51,307 bases of DNA, taken from NCBI GenBank assembly GCA_002310995.1, contig DBYV01000034.1:1-51307 (forward strand), in the 5' to 3' direction. The notes under the pieces were generated by a model, which was not told the DNA's origin, did not search any database, and saw only the letters and a program-made list of their open reading frames with translations. Below, in pieces: positions 16,300 to 24,256 of this stretch. Origin of the DNA: a bacterium UBP6_UBA1177 (GTDB lineage: Bacteria; UBP6; UBA1177). Position 1 is the stretch's first letter. Each line of letters starts with the position of its first letter. The translations under genes and the position numbers were made by a program.

Positions 16300-18699
16300 T
16301 TAGTTCAGCATCTGTATGCGTTTGCCTCGGCCGCACTGGTCAGGCTCTGTCTGATGCTGTGAGTAGTTCATCGGATCAATCTCACCGATTCTGTCAAAGA
16401 AATCAACAACCGCATCACGCAGAGAAACCGATGTGTCAAGCCTTGTCGTATTTGCTTCGAGCATGTAGAATCCGCTGCCGCCGCGTCCCATGTAGTCGTT
16501 TGTTGCCATCTTGAAAAGAACATTCGGAAGAAGAACCTTGTAGTCCTTGATGACATCTGTGTTGCCGATACGGAGACACTTCGTCAAAGCGTAAGAATTG
16601 TGTTCTTTCTGGAGTTTTTCACTCGGGCTGCAGTCAAGTTCAACACCGATTCCGGCAACCTGAATCTGTGTTTTGCAGCCGCGTGTCGCCGATTTTCTTG
16701 CAACAAAGTCAAACAGTGTTTTGAGTTCGTTTCCGCTAAGATACATTGTTGTTATCGAGTTCTCAAACGGGAAGACTTCGTAAAGTTTTTCAAGTGTGAT
16801 GTCACCGGTGGGAATGTCGGCCCTGATGCCCATTGAGTTTGTTACGCAGAACTGTGCTCTTGCAAGTTCATGGTTCATCATAGCGTCGGTTACGATATTT
16901 CCTAGAGGGCTGTCGCCGCCGGCAGGATCGTTTCTGACTATTGTCGAAGTTGCATATCCGACTTTTTTCTGTAGATACTGCGAATAGTCAAGACCTTGAA
17001 CATAAGGCTTGAGCATATTGACGAAGTCGCCGTTTTCCTCAATTCTTTCGGTGATGGCATGAGTCTCGTATTTGTGCCAAACGATTCTTTTGTTCTGCAC
17101 AGCAATCTCAAGTTCTCCTATAACTTTGAGGTTTACGCCGCTGTGGACAATGATGACGTCTCTTCCGTCAGGTCCTTTGAGAATTTTCGGAGGGTCAAGG
17201 ACAACATGGTGGTGACCGCCGAGAATGAGGTCAACGCCTTTGACATTTTCCGCAATTTTGTAGTCGCCGTCAAGCCCCTGATGCGAAAGAACAACGATTA
17301 TATCGACGATAGGACGCAGACTGTTGACATAAGTCTGAGTAGTTTCAATCGGGTCAAGGAAGTTGAATCCGACACTTCCGCCGACCTGATAACCCGAATT
17401 TATTGAACTGTCATTTGCAACACCGACGATGCCTATTGTCAAACCTCCGGCCATCGCAATCAGATAAGGCGAAGAAATATCCATAAGTCCTTTATGACCG
17501 TCGTTGTCGAAAAGGTAGTTTGAAGCGAGAAGCGGAAATCCGCCCGATTTTTTGTAGGCTGAAACAAGACCGCTGGTTCCGTTATCGAATTCGTGGTTAC
17601 CGATAACCATTGCGTCAACGCCGAGCTTCTGCATCGAAAGCATCTCGACATCGCCTTTGTAGAGGTTGAATTCAGGCGCTCCCTGGAAAGTGTCTCCGCT
17701 GTCGAGGAGGAGAACCGGAACACCGTCGCGCTCGTGTTTTTTTCTGATTGAGTCAATCAGAGTTTTTGCTCTTGCGATTCCGCCTGTATTGATAAGGCCT
17801 GAACGGTAGTCACTATAATCACATTTCCCGTCGCGGTTGAGATCTTCGCTGTTTTCTTCAGCTTTGACCATAGCCTGAATGTACGAGCTGTCATCATCGA
17901 AATTCTTGCGTAAAATGAGCTCACCGTCTTCGCCGCGCCACGTTTTTTTCTGCGGATCGTACGGATAGTCGCACTTGCCGTTGCGTAGAACGATAATTTC
18001 TGTTCCGTCCTTGTCTTTGAATTTGTGCTCGCGGTCGAAAACAAGGGCGCAGTCGTCTGTGTCACACCAGCCGTCGAAGTTGATATCCTCATTTTTGTCG
18101 CATTTTTCGTTACTGTTCTTGTCCCAGCAGGTGAGATATGCGGTCGAATAAGGATCCCAGCAGTCGCCGGAACTGCATCCGCGGCCTGAGTTTAATTCAG
18201 GATCAAAATCCAGATTCTCTTCAAGGTCGCAGATGCTGTTTTTGTTCTTATCCCAGCAGCGCTGGCAGTCAAGAATGTCGCACTTGCCGTCTTCGTTGAT
18301 GTCTTCTATGGCGTATCCTTTTTCTATCGAGCCTTCGGCGTAGTAGCCTTCAGCAATAAGTTCGTCCTTTGTGTAGTAAACATATTGATTGTTGTCGTTG
18401 TCGTAGACCTGATATTTTCCGGTGGCTTCGTTGTATGCTCCGTTACAGTGGAAGGCACCTCCCTTGTAGTAATCCAGGTCCCAGCACGCAGGAAGGTTCG
18501 ATTCAAGCCCCATATTCCGGTCGAACATATTCGGTTCCATCCAGAACGGAAGATATTTTCCGTGTGTATCGGTTGTATGGATGAAAACCAGCTTCTGCGG
18601 AATGTCGGAATCAACTGGCGCACCGCCGTAACTGTTATCAAAGCATGAGGTCAGAAGTAGAGCGCCTGCCAAGGCAAAAAGAATAGCTTTAAGCTTCAT
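16300..18699 (-). CDS. 5'-nucleotidase/UDP-sugar hydrolase family lipoprotein with a large EF-hand-like insertion
   Basis: 799 residues. Lipobox LTS-C at residue 19. Metallophosphatase motifs: HTTDTHGK (D44, H46), LLDSGDTFQG (D335), GNHEFDNG (N368, H369), VLSHQGLDGD and GGHHHV; the C-terminal 5'-nucleotidase domain includes GNIVTDAM, the substrate-binding region and ATNDYMGRGGSGF. The first two motifs are normally some 40 residues apart, yet here ~250 residues (about 52-303) lie between them. That insert has Asp-rich units such as DINEDGKCDILD, DKNKNSICDLEE, DINFDGWCDTDD and DLNRDGKCDYSD that resemble calcium-binding EF-hand/dockerin loops, with regularly placed Cys. The core should release phosphate from extracellular nucleotides. 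It sits between an OB-fold-like lipoprotein gene and the SpmA-SpmB gene. Confidence 0.92.
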   Translation of the reverse strand: MKLKAILFALAGALLLTSCFDNSYGGAPVDSDIPQKLVFIHTTDTHGKYLPFWMEPNMFDRNMGLESNLPACWDLDYYKGGAFHCNGAYNEATGKYQVYDNDNNQYVYYTKDELIAEGYYAEGSIEKGYAIEDINEDGKCDILDCQRCWDKNKNSICDLEENLDFDPELNSGRGCSSGDCWDPYSTAYLTCWDKNSNEKCDKNEDINFDGWCDTDDCALVFDREHKFKDKDGTEIIVLRNGKCDYPYDPQKKTWRGEDGELILRKNFDDDSSYIQAMVKAEENSEDLNRDGKCDYSDYRSGLINTGGIARAKTLIDSIRKKHERDGVPVLLLDSGDTFQGAPEFNLYKGDVEMLSMQKLGVDAMVIGNHEFDNGTSGLVSAYKKSGGFPLLASNYLFDNDGHKGLMDISSPYLIAMAGGLTIGIVGVANDSSINSGYQVGGSVGFNFLDPIETTQTYVNSLRPIVDIIVVLSHQGLDGDYKIAENVKGVDLILGGHHHVVLDPPKILKGPDGRDVIIVHSGVNLKVIGELEIAVQNKRIVWHKYETHAITERIEENGDFVNMLKPYVQGLDYSQYLQKKVGYATSTIVRNDPAGGDSPLGNIVTDAMMNHELARAQFCVTNSMGIRADIPTGDITLEKLYEVFPFENSITTMYLSGNELKTLFDFVARKSATRGCKTQIQVAGIGVELDCSPSEKLQKEHNSYALTKCLRIGNTDVIKDYKVLLPNVLFKMATNDYMGRGGSGFYMLEANTTRLDTSVSLRDAVVDFFDRIGEIDPMNYSQHQTEPDQCGRGKRIQMLN

Positions 18700-18752
18700 G
18701 AGTTACTCTCTAATTAAATCTCAACCCGCCGAAATTACAGAAATTTATGTTG

Positions 18753-20363
18753 TTAATTGCCAGCTGTCGCAGCAATGTCGCTGCCTGATCTCGGAGCAAG
18801 CTGGAATGCACTGTAAGAGTAGATAAGAATACCGGAAATCGAGTCAAACTCAACGCCGATACTTCTGTCGCCGGGGTAATAATAAAGGTCCTTGCTGATT
18901 GCAAGGTTTCCGGTAACTTCAAATGTGCCGTGACCGAGGTTGTTGTTGGTGACTGTAACATCATTAACTTTTACAAGAACACTTTCATATTTTTCAGCAT
19001 CAGCACCGTGATTGGTTGTAGGCTCCCATTCTTCGCCATTCTGAGCATAAGGCGTTGAAATCTTTGAAGGACCATCGATTTCTGCCGGAGCCGGGAGATC
19101 TGCCGTGCCGAGCTTTTTGATGTCGTCCGTGACGGTAGGCGAAATTTGCGTAGTATCGTAGTACTCCTCAGCAATTCCGACGATCTCTAGCTTATCACCC
19201 ACTGCGTAAGCATCAACATCCGCAGTACCTTTTATGAAAACATAAATTCCTGTGTAAGGCTCAGCCTGCGGAATGATTTCAGAGATATACAAACCTTTGA
19301 TTGCGGTGTTCTCATGCGTCGAGCTATCCTGCTTATAGGCGATCGCGGTAACAACAGACTCATTGATCTTTACAGTTGTTCCCCTCTCGATCTCTTCCTT
19401 CTGGATTGCGCTGATTGTTGTCTCTACAATTTTAAAGCCAAAATCATCAATTGATCTCGGATCAAGCTGGAAAGCATCGAAAGAGTAGGTAAGGATTCCA
19501 GTAAGCGATTCTATCTTGACGCCTTCGCTTCTGCTGCCAGGGTAATAAAAAAGGTCCTTGTTGATTGCAAGTTTCCCGGTGACTTCAAATGCACCGTAAC
19601 CAAGGTCGGAATTGGTGATTTCGACATTTTTGACCTTTACAAGAACACCTTCGTATTTTTCTGCATCAGCACCGTGGTTTGCAGTCGGAGAATATTCTTC
19701 ACCTGCAAGTTCATAAGGTGTTGCGATAGTTGCCGGATCTGCAATTTCAGCCGGTTTTGGAAGCGGACAGGAACCAAGTTTTTTGATAACGGAAGCTTCA
19801 ATCTGTGAATTTTCATAATGTTCCTTGTAAATTCCCCTAACTTCAAGTTTGTTGCCTACTTTGTAGTCGTCGACATCTGCTGTATCCTTGATGAAAACAT
19901 AAATTCCGGTGTAGGGCTCTGCTTGTTTGATTATTTCCGAAACATAAAGTCCTTTGATTGCAGTTTTTTTGTGGTCTTCGTCCTCTGTGTAGTAAATTCC
20001 TGTAACAATACATTCAGTTGTAACTTCAGTTTCTTCTGTAACCTCGCCTTTCTGAATTTTTGAGATTGTGTCATCTCCGTTTTCGCAGTTCACATTAGGA
20101 TCGACAGTATCTCCGGTGTCACTGGTATCGCCTGTATCGCTTGTGTCGCCTGTGTCACTGGTATCACCTGTATCGCTTGTGTCGCTGGTGTCGCTTGTGT
20201 CACTGGTATCACTGGTATCACCTGTATTAGCAGTGTCTCCGGTATCTACAGTATCACCGGTATCTGTTTCACCTCCATCAGAGCTGCCGCCCGTTGTTTT
20301 TCCGCATGAAGCGCAGAACAGCGCTAAAACGAGAACAAAAAAGATAACTGAAAATTTTTTCAT
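18753..20363 (-). CDS. Asp-Thr-Ser-rich lipoprotein with two tandem OB-fold-like domains
   Basis: 536 residues from the ATG with GGAG upstream (a longer frame exists but lacks a ribosome-binding site). Signal peptide with lipobox CAS-C at residue 20. Residues 33-87 are a DTGDTSDTSDT tract. Two homologous domains follow, about 99-308 and 316-530; they share AIKGLYxSEII, QAEPYTGIYVFIK, TADVD, YxVGxKLE, NHGADAEKYE and YYPG, and the second is clearly a duplicate of the first. The pattern resembles the OB-fold region of YhcR-type extracellular nucleases, although I see no nuclease active site. The 5'-nucleotidase gene follows 53 bases downstream; B. subtilis YhcR joins such modules in one chain, which supports a shared nucleic-acid or nucleotide scavenging task. 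That link is inference. Confidence 0.7.
   Translation of the reverse strand: MKKFSVIFFVLVLALFCASCGKTTGGSSDGGETDTGDTVDTGDTANTGDTSDTSDTSDTSDTSDTGDTSDTGDTSDTGDTSDTGDTVDPNVNCENGDDTISKIQKGEVTEETEVTTECIVTGIYYTEDEDHKKTAIKGLYVSEIIKQAEPYTGIYVFIKDTADVDDYKVGNKLEVRGIYKEHYENSQIEASVIKKLGSCPLPKPAEIADPATIATPYELAGEEYSPTANHGADAEKYEGVLVKVKNVEITNSDLGYGAFEVTGKLAINKDLFYYPGSRSEGVKIESLTGILTYSFDAFQLDPRSIDDFGFKIVETTISAIQKEEIERGTTVKINESVVTAIAYKQDSSTHENTAIKGLYISEIIPQAEPYTGIYVFIKGTADVDAYAVGDKLEIVGIAEEYYDTTQISPTVTDDIKKLGTADLPAPAEIDGPSKISTPYAQNGEEWEPTTNHGADAEKYESVLVKVNDVTVTNNNLGHGTFEVTGNLAISKDLYYYPGDRSIGVEFDSISGILIYSYSAFQLAPRSGSDIAATAGN
20103..20267 (-). repeat. Coding tandem repeat (DTGDTSDT units)
   Basis: 9-base units coding DT(G/S) inside the lipoprotein gene, about 55 residues long. 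Such perfect short-period repeats are prone to length change by slippage in multiples of 9 bases, which keeps the frame. Confidence 0.82.
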
Positions 20364-20418
20364 TTCACTCTCCATAAAAATTATTAAAAAGTTCAAAGAC
20401 TCAAACAGCAAACGCGCG

Positions 20419-20445
20419 ATTATATACAAAATAAAAATTTTTCAA
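20419..20445 (-). promoter_or_regulatory. Promoter of the OB-fold lipoprotein / 5'-nucleotidase unit
   Basis: Minus strand TTGAAA (20440-20445), 15-base spacer, perfect TATAAT (20419-20424), followed by CGCGCG. Confidence 0.6.
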
Positions 20446-20467
20446 AGGAAAATTTATTTGTAAGACG

Positions 20468-21727
20468 TTAGATTGCGGAGTTGTCGTTGATTGCTGAAAT
20501 TATTCCGGAAATATCGTCTTTATCGAAAATTTCCTGCTCTCTTGTCGCCATGTTTTTCATCAGAATTTTGCCGTTCGCCGCTTCGTCTTCTCCGATGATA
20601 AAAACGAAAGCTGCGTTCGTCTTTTCTGCTTTCTGAAGGGCTTTTTTGAGTTTTTTAGGCTTGTAATCGGCAAGAAAACGAATGTTTTCTTTTGACATTT
20701 TTTTAGTAAATTCAACAAGTTGCAAAACTGCTTCGTCGCAGAGTGCGTATCCTGCCGAAAGAGGTTCTTCTTTATAGAAATCTTCGGGAATGAGGTCGAA
20801 AAGTCGCTCAAGCCCCATTGCAAAACCAGTCGCCGGAGTATCGCTTCCGCCGATATCGCTGACAAGGTTGTCGTATCTGCCGCCGCCTGCGACTGCATTC
20901 TGGGAACCGCCTGTTTTTGCAACGATTTCAAACGCCGTTTTTGTGTAGTAGTCAAGCCCACGGACGATGAAGGGGTCGAGAACAAAGGGCACGCCGAAAG
21001 CGTGAAGCGCTTTCTGGAGCTCCTCAAAGTGGTTTTTGCAGTCGTCGCAGAGGAAATCGGTCATTTTAGGCACATCGGTGAAGCGGTTTTTCGGGTCGCA
21101 CGCCTTGCAGTCGAGAAGGCGCAGCGGGTTGAGTTCAAGTCTTGTCCGGCAGTCTTCGCAAAGCTCGTCCTTCTTTGCCGAGAAGTATTCGATCAACTTT
21201 TCGCGGTAAGCTGCGCGGCAGTTCTTGCAGCCAATTGAATTGAGGTGGATTTCATAATCGATCCCGAAGTGCTCAAGCACTCTTGATGCGGTGAAAATCA
21301 TTTCGGCATCCATCTGCGGTGTTTCGTCGCCGAAAATCTCGACTCCGAACTGGTGGAACTGGCGGAAACGCCCTTTCTGCGGACGCTCGTATCTGAAAAA
21401 CGGCGCAATGTAGAACGCTTTGAAAGGCGACGGATAGTTGATTCCGATACCGTGTTCAACGAAAGCTCTGACGACACTCGCGGTTCCTTCCGGCCTCATC
21501 GCTACGTGACGCCCTTTTTTGTCGAGGAAATCGTACATCTCCTTTTTTACAACATCGGTTGTTTCGCCGACACCGCGCTTGAAAAGGGCTATTTCTTCAA
21601 GGATCGGTGTTCTGAACTCGCCGAAATTTGCCGCAGCCATCATTTTTTTGATATCTTCTTCCATTTTTCCCCAGCGGAAAGCCTTTTCGCCGAAGAGGTC
21701 ATTCATCCCTTTGATTGCCGAAATCAT
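20468..21727 (-). CDS. hisS: Histidyl-tRNA synthetase
   Basis: 419 residues, standard bacterial HisRS. Class II motif 2 region: MRPEGTASVVRAFVEHG and YIAPFFRYERPQKGRFRQFH; HisA motifs GLDYYTKTAFEIV and GGGRYDNLV; motif 3 ATGFAMGLERLF. The middle insertion has the Cys pairs common in bacterial enzymes (CKNCRAAY, CEDCRTRLELNP, CKACD). The C-terminal ~90 residues form the anticodon-binding domain. It charges tRNA(His) in the cytoplasm. GGAG precedes the ATG, and a TTGAAA-16-TACCAT promoter lies at 21762-21789. It is a monocistronic gene by context. Confidence 0.97.
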   Translation of the reverse strand: MISAIKGMNDLFGEKAFRWGKMEEDIKKMMAAANFGEFRTPILEEIALFKRGVGETTDVVKKEMYDFLDKKGRHVAMRPEGTASVVRAFVEHGIGINYPSPFKAFYIAPFFRYERPQKGRFRQFHQFGVEIFGDETPQMDAEMIFTASRVLEHFGIDYEIHLNSIGCKNCRAAYREKLIEYFSAKKDELCEDCRTRLELNPLRLLDCKACDPKNRFTDVPKMTDFLCDDCKNHFEELQKALHAFGVPFVLDPFIVRGLDYYTKTAFEIVAKTGGSQNAVAGGGRYDNLVSDIGGSDTPATGFAMGLERLFDLIPEDFYKEEPLSAGYALCDEAVLQLVEFTKKMSKENIRFLADYKPKKLKKALQKAEKTNAAFVFIIGEDEAANGKILMKNMATREQEIFDKDDISGIISAINDNSAI

Positions 21728-21761
21728 TGCGTTTCTCCAATATAAACAACAAAAACGGGCG

Positions 21762-21789
21762 ATGGTAGCACAAAAAGTTAATATTTCAA
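21762..21789 (-). promoter_or_regulatory. Promoter of hisS
   Basis: Minus strand TTGAAA (21784-21789), 16-base spacer, TACCAT (21762-21767), followed by CGCCCG and a T-run. Confidence 0.5.
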
Positions 21790-21889
21790 GGAATGTAGAG
21801 ACGTCATATTATGGCGTCTCAATTTTTCCGCATTTGACGAAAGTATTTGTTTAATTACAATTTACAGAATTTTTTCTTTGGAGGTCAAA

Positions 21890-22183
21890 ATGAAAAAAGT
21901 CGTTATTATTTCTATAATTATTGTGCTCACAGTGGTTGTTTTTGCGGTTTTTGCTGTTAAAACTGATATTTTCAAAGCTGCTGAAACTGAAAAAACGGCT
22001 GTCGAACAGAATGATGCTCCGAAAAATATCGAAAACAACGTGAAAATTCCCGTTAGGGCATTAAAAATACAGAAAATCCAGACTTTGGACAAGGCAAAAC
22101 TAAGGGAAGCAGTAAAAAAAATAAAAGAAAAACGAGAAAAGAACCCTGATTACCAGCCTAATGGCGGGAGTTGCGGCAAATAA
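21890..22183 (+). CDS. Small exported or membrane-anchored protein
   Basis: 97 residues. An N-terminal hydrophobic segment (VVIISIIIVLTVVVFAVFAV) forms an uncleaved anchor or signal peptide; the rest is basic and helical (LDKAKLREAVKKIKEKREKN) and ends in a short PNGGSCGK tail. GGAGGTCAAA precedes the ATG; an in-frame TTG four codons earlier overlaps this site and is unlikely. Its stop codon directly abuts the stop codon of the convergent downstream gene. No family recognised. Confidence 0.55.
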   Translation: MKKVVIISIIIVLTVVVFAVFAVKTDIFKAAETEKTAVEQNDAPKNIENNVKIPVRALKIQKIQTLDKAKLREAVKKIKEKREKNPDYQPNGGSCGK

Positions 22184-23779
22184 CTACCGTATTTCAGTTA
22201 TCATCAGATCGGCTTGTGACTTCAAAAATCTCAAGGCCTCTTCTGAAATTTCAGCGATGTTAACCCAAAGTTCCCTTTTTCCGCCGTTGCGGATCATTTT
22301 TTTGTGAGAGATGAACTCTGAGAAACCGATATGGTTTTTAAGAAAAATATTTATGTCCGGCCATGCGTAATTGTTTCTGTTTTCAGATTTGAAACGTGAC
22401 ACGAATATCGAAGTCGAAGCCGAAAGGTAAGAGGGAGCATCTTCAGAATCGCTATATGCAAGAGGATGGAGAAGAATTTCCAGCTTCGGGAAAAGTTTTT
22501 CCATAACGTTTTTCATGATGGAATCCGAAACGACGATGCCCTTTAATTTTTCAGCCGAAGCGATATCTTCGAAATCTTTTTCCACCAGATTCCCTTCAAC
22601 GTAGATATAATCCGCAAAACCCTTCGGAATATTCCGGTTGTAGACAAAAACACGTCGTCCGACATTCTTGCTTTTGAAAGCGGCGAATTTTTTTATATCG
22701 TCCGAAATCAATGTTATTTTCGGCCGTTCTGAATATTTCCTGTAAGTTTTTTTGCCCGCAGGTTCCTCGGCGGGTTTTTCTGGTTCCGGAACAAGTTCGC
22801 TGTAAGGTAAAGTGTAGAGATAGTGACGGGCTCTTTTGAGAAAGTCCTTTTCTTCTTCTGTGTATCTGCAAATCATCAGAACGGATTTGTAAGAGCCTGA
22901 AATTTCAGCGCAAAGTCTTGTGCTGTCAACTTTTTTAACATTCTTCGCGTCAATCCATTTTCCTTTATAGAAAGCACCGCTATAGCCGTAAAACCCCAGA
23001 AGGTCTTTGTCGAACATTTCGGAAGAATTTTTGTCAAGAAGGAAAGAGTAGGTTTTGCTATCTTTGGTTTTTCCTGGTTTAAGTATCTCAACTCCGACCG
23101 GATAGCGGTAGTTCCACGATTTTTCGAGGATTTTTTCTCTGGGACAGGCAGTCGCTTTTACTTCCGGGAAGAAAGTTTTTTCCGAAAACAAAAGAAATGG
23201 TGCGTCATCCGGCGCATTGAGATCAGGTTTCATTGAAACGGGAAATTCAAGTCCGGCTTTAGCAGTGCTTTTTTCGCGGCAACGGTTGTCGCAGCTGAAG
23301 CAGTGCTGTGGAACGCTTTTTCTCGAGAGACAGAGCCCGAATTCCGCTATACACGATTTGTCGCTTACAAAACAAACCGGATTGAGCCCGTTCTTTTTTG
23401 CGAGTTCATAGTCTGATTTGCCGCTGACGACAGGATTTATCCCTAAATCATTGAAAAAATCTGGGATGACAATCATTCTAAAATTTGAAAAAAGATAAAG
23501 AGAGCCTTTGTAACCCGATTCGCGCAGTTTCTTCGCCGTATCGCTGTCAAACAGGAAAATTGAATCGAAGAGGCCGGAAAATTCAATGAAACTTTTGAAA
23601 GGATAGGAATTTTCCTCATAAAACAGGGCACAATGGGATTTTTTGCGCTTCAGCGACGCGATTATGCGGTTAAATGTCTCAAAATCATCAAAAAACGGAA
23701 TTACAGGAATACCGTCGGAAATATTCTGCCGAAGATTGAAAATCTGTTCGGGAAACTGGATAAAATAGAAGTGTTCCAA
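22184..23779 (-). CDS. Cys-rich protein resembling peptidase U32
   Basis: 531 residues, cytoplasmic by sequence. The clearest feature is a cysteine cluster: C143, C150, C160, C163 and C167 (KSCIAEFGLCLSRK, then HCFSCDNRC). It has the spacing of the Cys motif in U32-family proteins (GxCxLS...C..CR), and the preceding region (GINPVVSGKSDYELAKKNGL) also fits the U32 barrel. The C-terminal half has GFYGYSGAFYKGKWIDAKNV and no known motif. U32 proteins act in collagen-like proteolysis or tRNA and ubiquinone hydroxylation, often with an Fe-S cluster; this one is divergent and its job is unknown. The start is uncertain: only a TTG at 23779 is available, 11 bases after the stop of the small Cys protein gene upstream. 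Confidence 0.5.
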   Translation of the reverse strand: MEHFYFIQFPEQIFNLRQNISDGIPVIPFFDDFETFNRIIASLKRKKSHCALFYEENSYPFKSFIEFSGLFDSIFLFDSDTAKKLRESGYKGSLYLFSNFRMIVIPDFFNDLGINPVVSGKSDYELAKKNGLNPVCFVSDKSCIAEFGLCLSRKSVPQHCFSCDNRCREKSTAKAGLEFPVSMKPDLNAPDDAPFLLFSEKTFFPEVKATACPREKILEKSWNYRYPVGVEILKPGKTKDSKTYSFLLDKNSSEMFDKDLLGFYGYSGAFYKGKWIDAKNVKKVDSTRLCAEISGSYKSVLMICRYTEEEKDFLKRARHYLYTLPYSELVPEPEKPAEEPAGKKTYRKYSERPKITLISDDIKKFAAFKSKNVGRRVFVYNRNIPKGFADYIYVEGNLVEKDFEDIASAEKLKGIVVSDSIMKNVMEKLFPKLEILLHPLAYSDSEDAPSYLSASTSIFVSRFKSENRNNYAWPDINIFLKNHIGFSEFISHKKMIRNGGKRELWVNIAEISEEALRFLKSQADLMITEIR

Positions 23780-23790
23780 AATTCAGAAAC

Positions 23791-24033
23791 TTATTTCTTT
23801 TTACCTGCTGCTCTTTTCGAAGCCTTAAGAGGATTGAGCTTCTTCGTAACAACTTTAACTTCTCTTTTTACGTGGGAAGCAAAGGAACAAACTTGGTCAT
23901 TTTCCCAATGAAATGAAGGATCTGCATATTTTTTGCAGAAGCTGCCTGCTTCTGTTGTCTCAACTTTGTCGCAACCTTCGCAACGTTCGTCAACCGGAAG
24001 TTTTGTTATTTTGTCGAAATCTTTGTTAGCCAT
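23791..24033 (-). CDS. Small cysteine-containing protein (PxxKW-like)
   Basis: 80 residues from an ATG behind GGAGGG; the longer frame starts in the promoter leader. Sequence pattern: LPVDERCEGCDKV, then FCKKYADPSFHWENDQVCSFASHV and a Lys-rich tail. The four Cys and the PxxxW element recall short Cys-rich proteins found in many Deltaproteobacteria (P-x-x-K-W type); metal binding is plausible. The basic tail (KKLNPLKASKRAAGKKK) suggests nucleic-acid or ribosome contact. It leads the U32-like gene in what appears to be a two-gene unit. Confidence 0.65.
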   Translation of the reverse strand: MANKDFDKITKLPVDERCEGCDKVETTEAGSFCKKYADPSFHWENDQVCSFASHVKREVKVVTKKLNPLKASKRAAGKKK

Positions 24034-24074
24034 TTTTTTACCCTCCAAAATGGTTAGAACCAAAAAACCGCGAC

Positions 24075-24102
24075 ATTATAATCAGAAAATCTGAAATGTC
24101 AA
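24075..24102 (-). promoter_or_regulatory. Promoter of the small Cys protein gene
   Basis: Minus strand TTGACA (24097-24102), 16-base spacer, perfect TATAAT (24075-24080), followed by GTCGCGG and a T-run. Confidence 0.8.
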
Positions 24103-24186
24103 TATAAATCAAACTTTGTGAAGAGTGCAAAACATTGTAAAAGCCTCTTCCAAACTGAATATTCCGGCCTTTAACGCAAGAATCAT

Positions 24187-24214
24187 TTGACTATTCGGAA
24201 ACTTTCCGTATATT
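24187..24214 (+). promoter_or_regulatory. Promoter of the YitT-family gene
   Basis: TTGACT (24187-24192), 16-base spacer, TATATT (24209-24214), then GCCGCCG and a T-rich leader. Divergent from the promoter at 24075-24102. Confidence 0.7.
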
Positions 24215-24256
24215 GCCGCCGCTTTTGTTTTTTTGTTATTTTTAATGGAGAAAATC

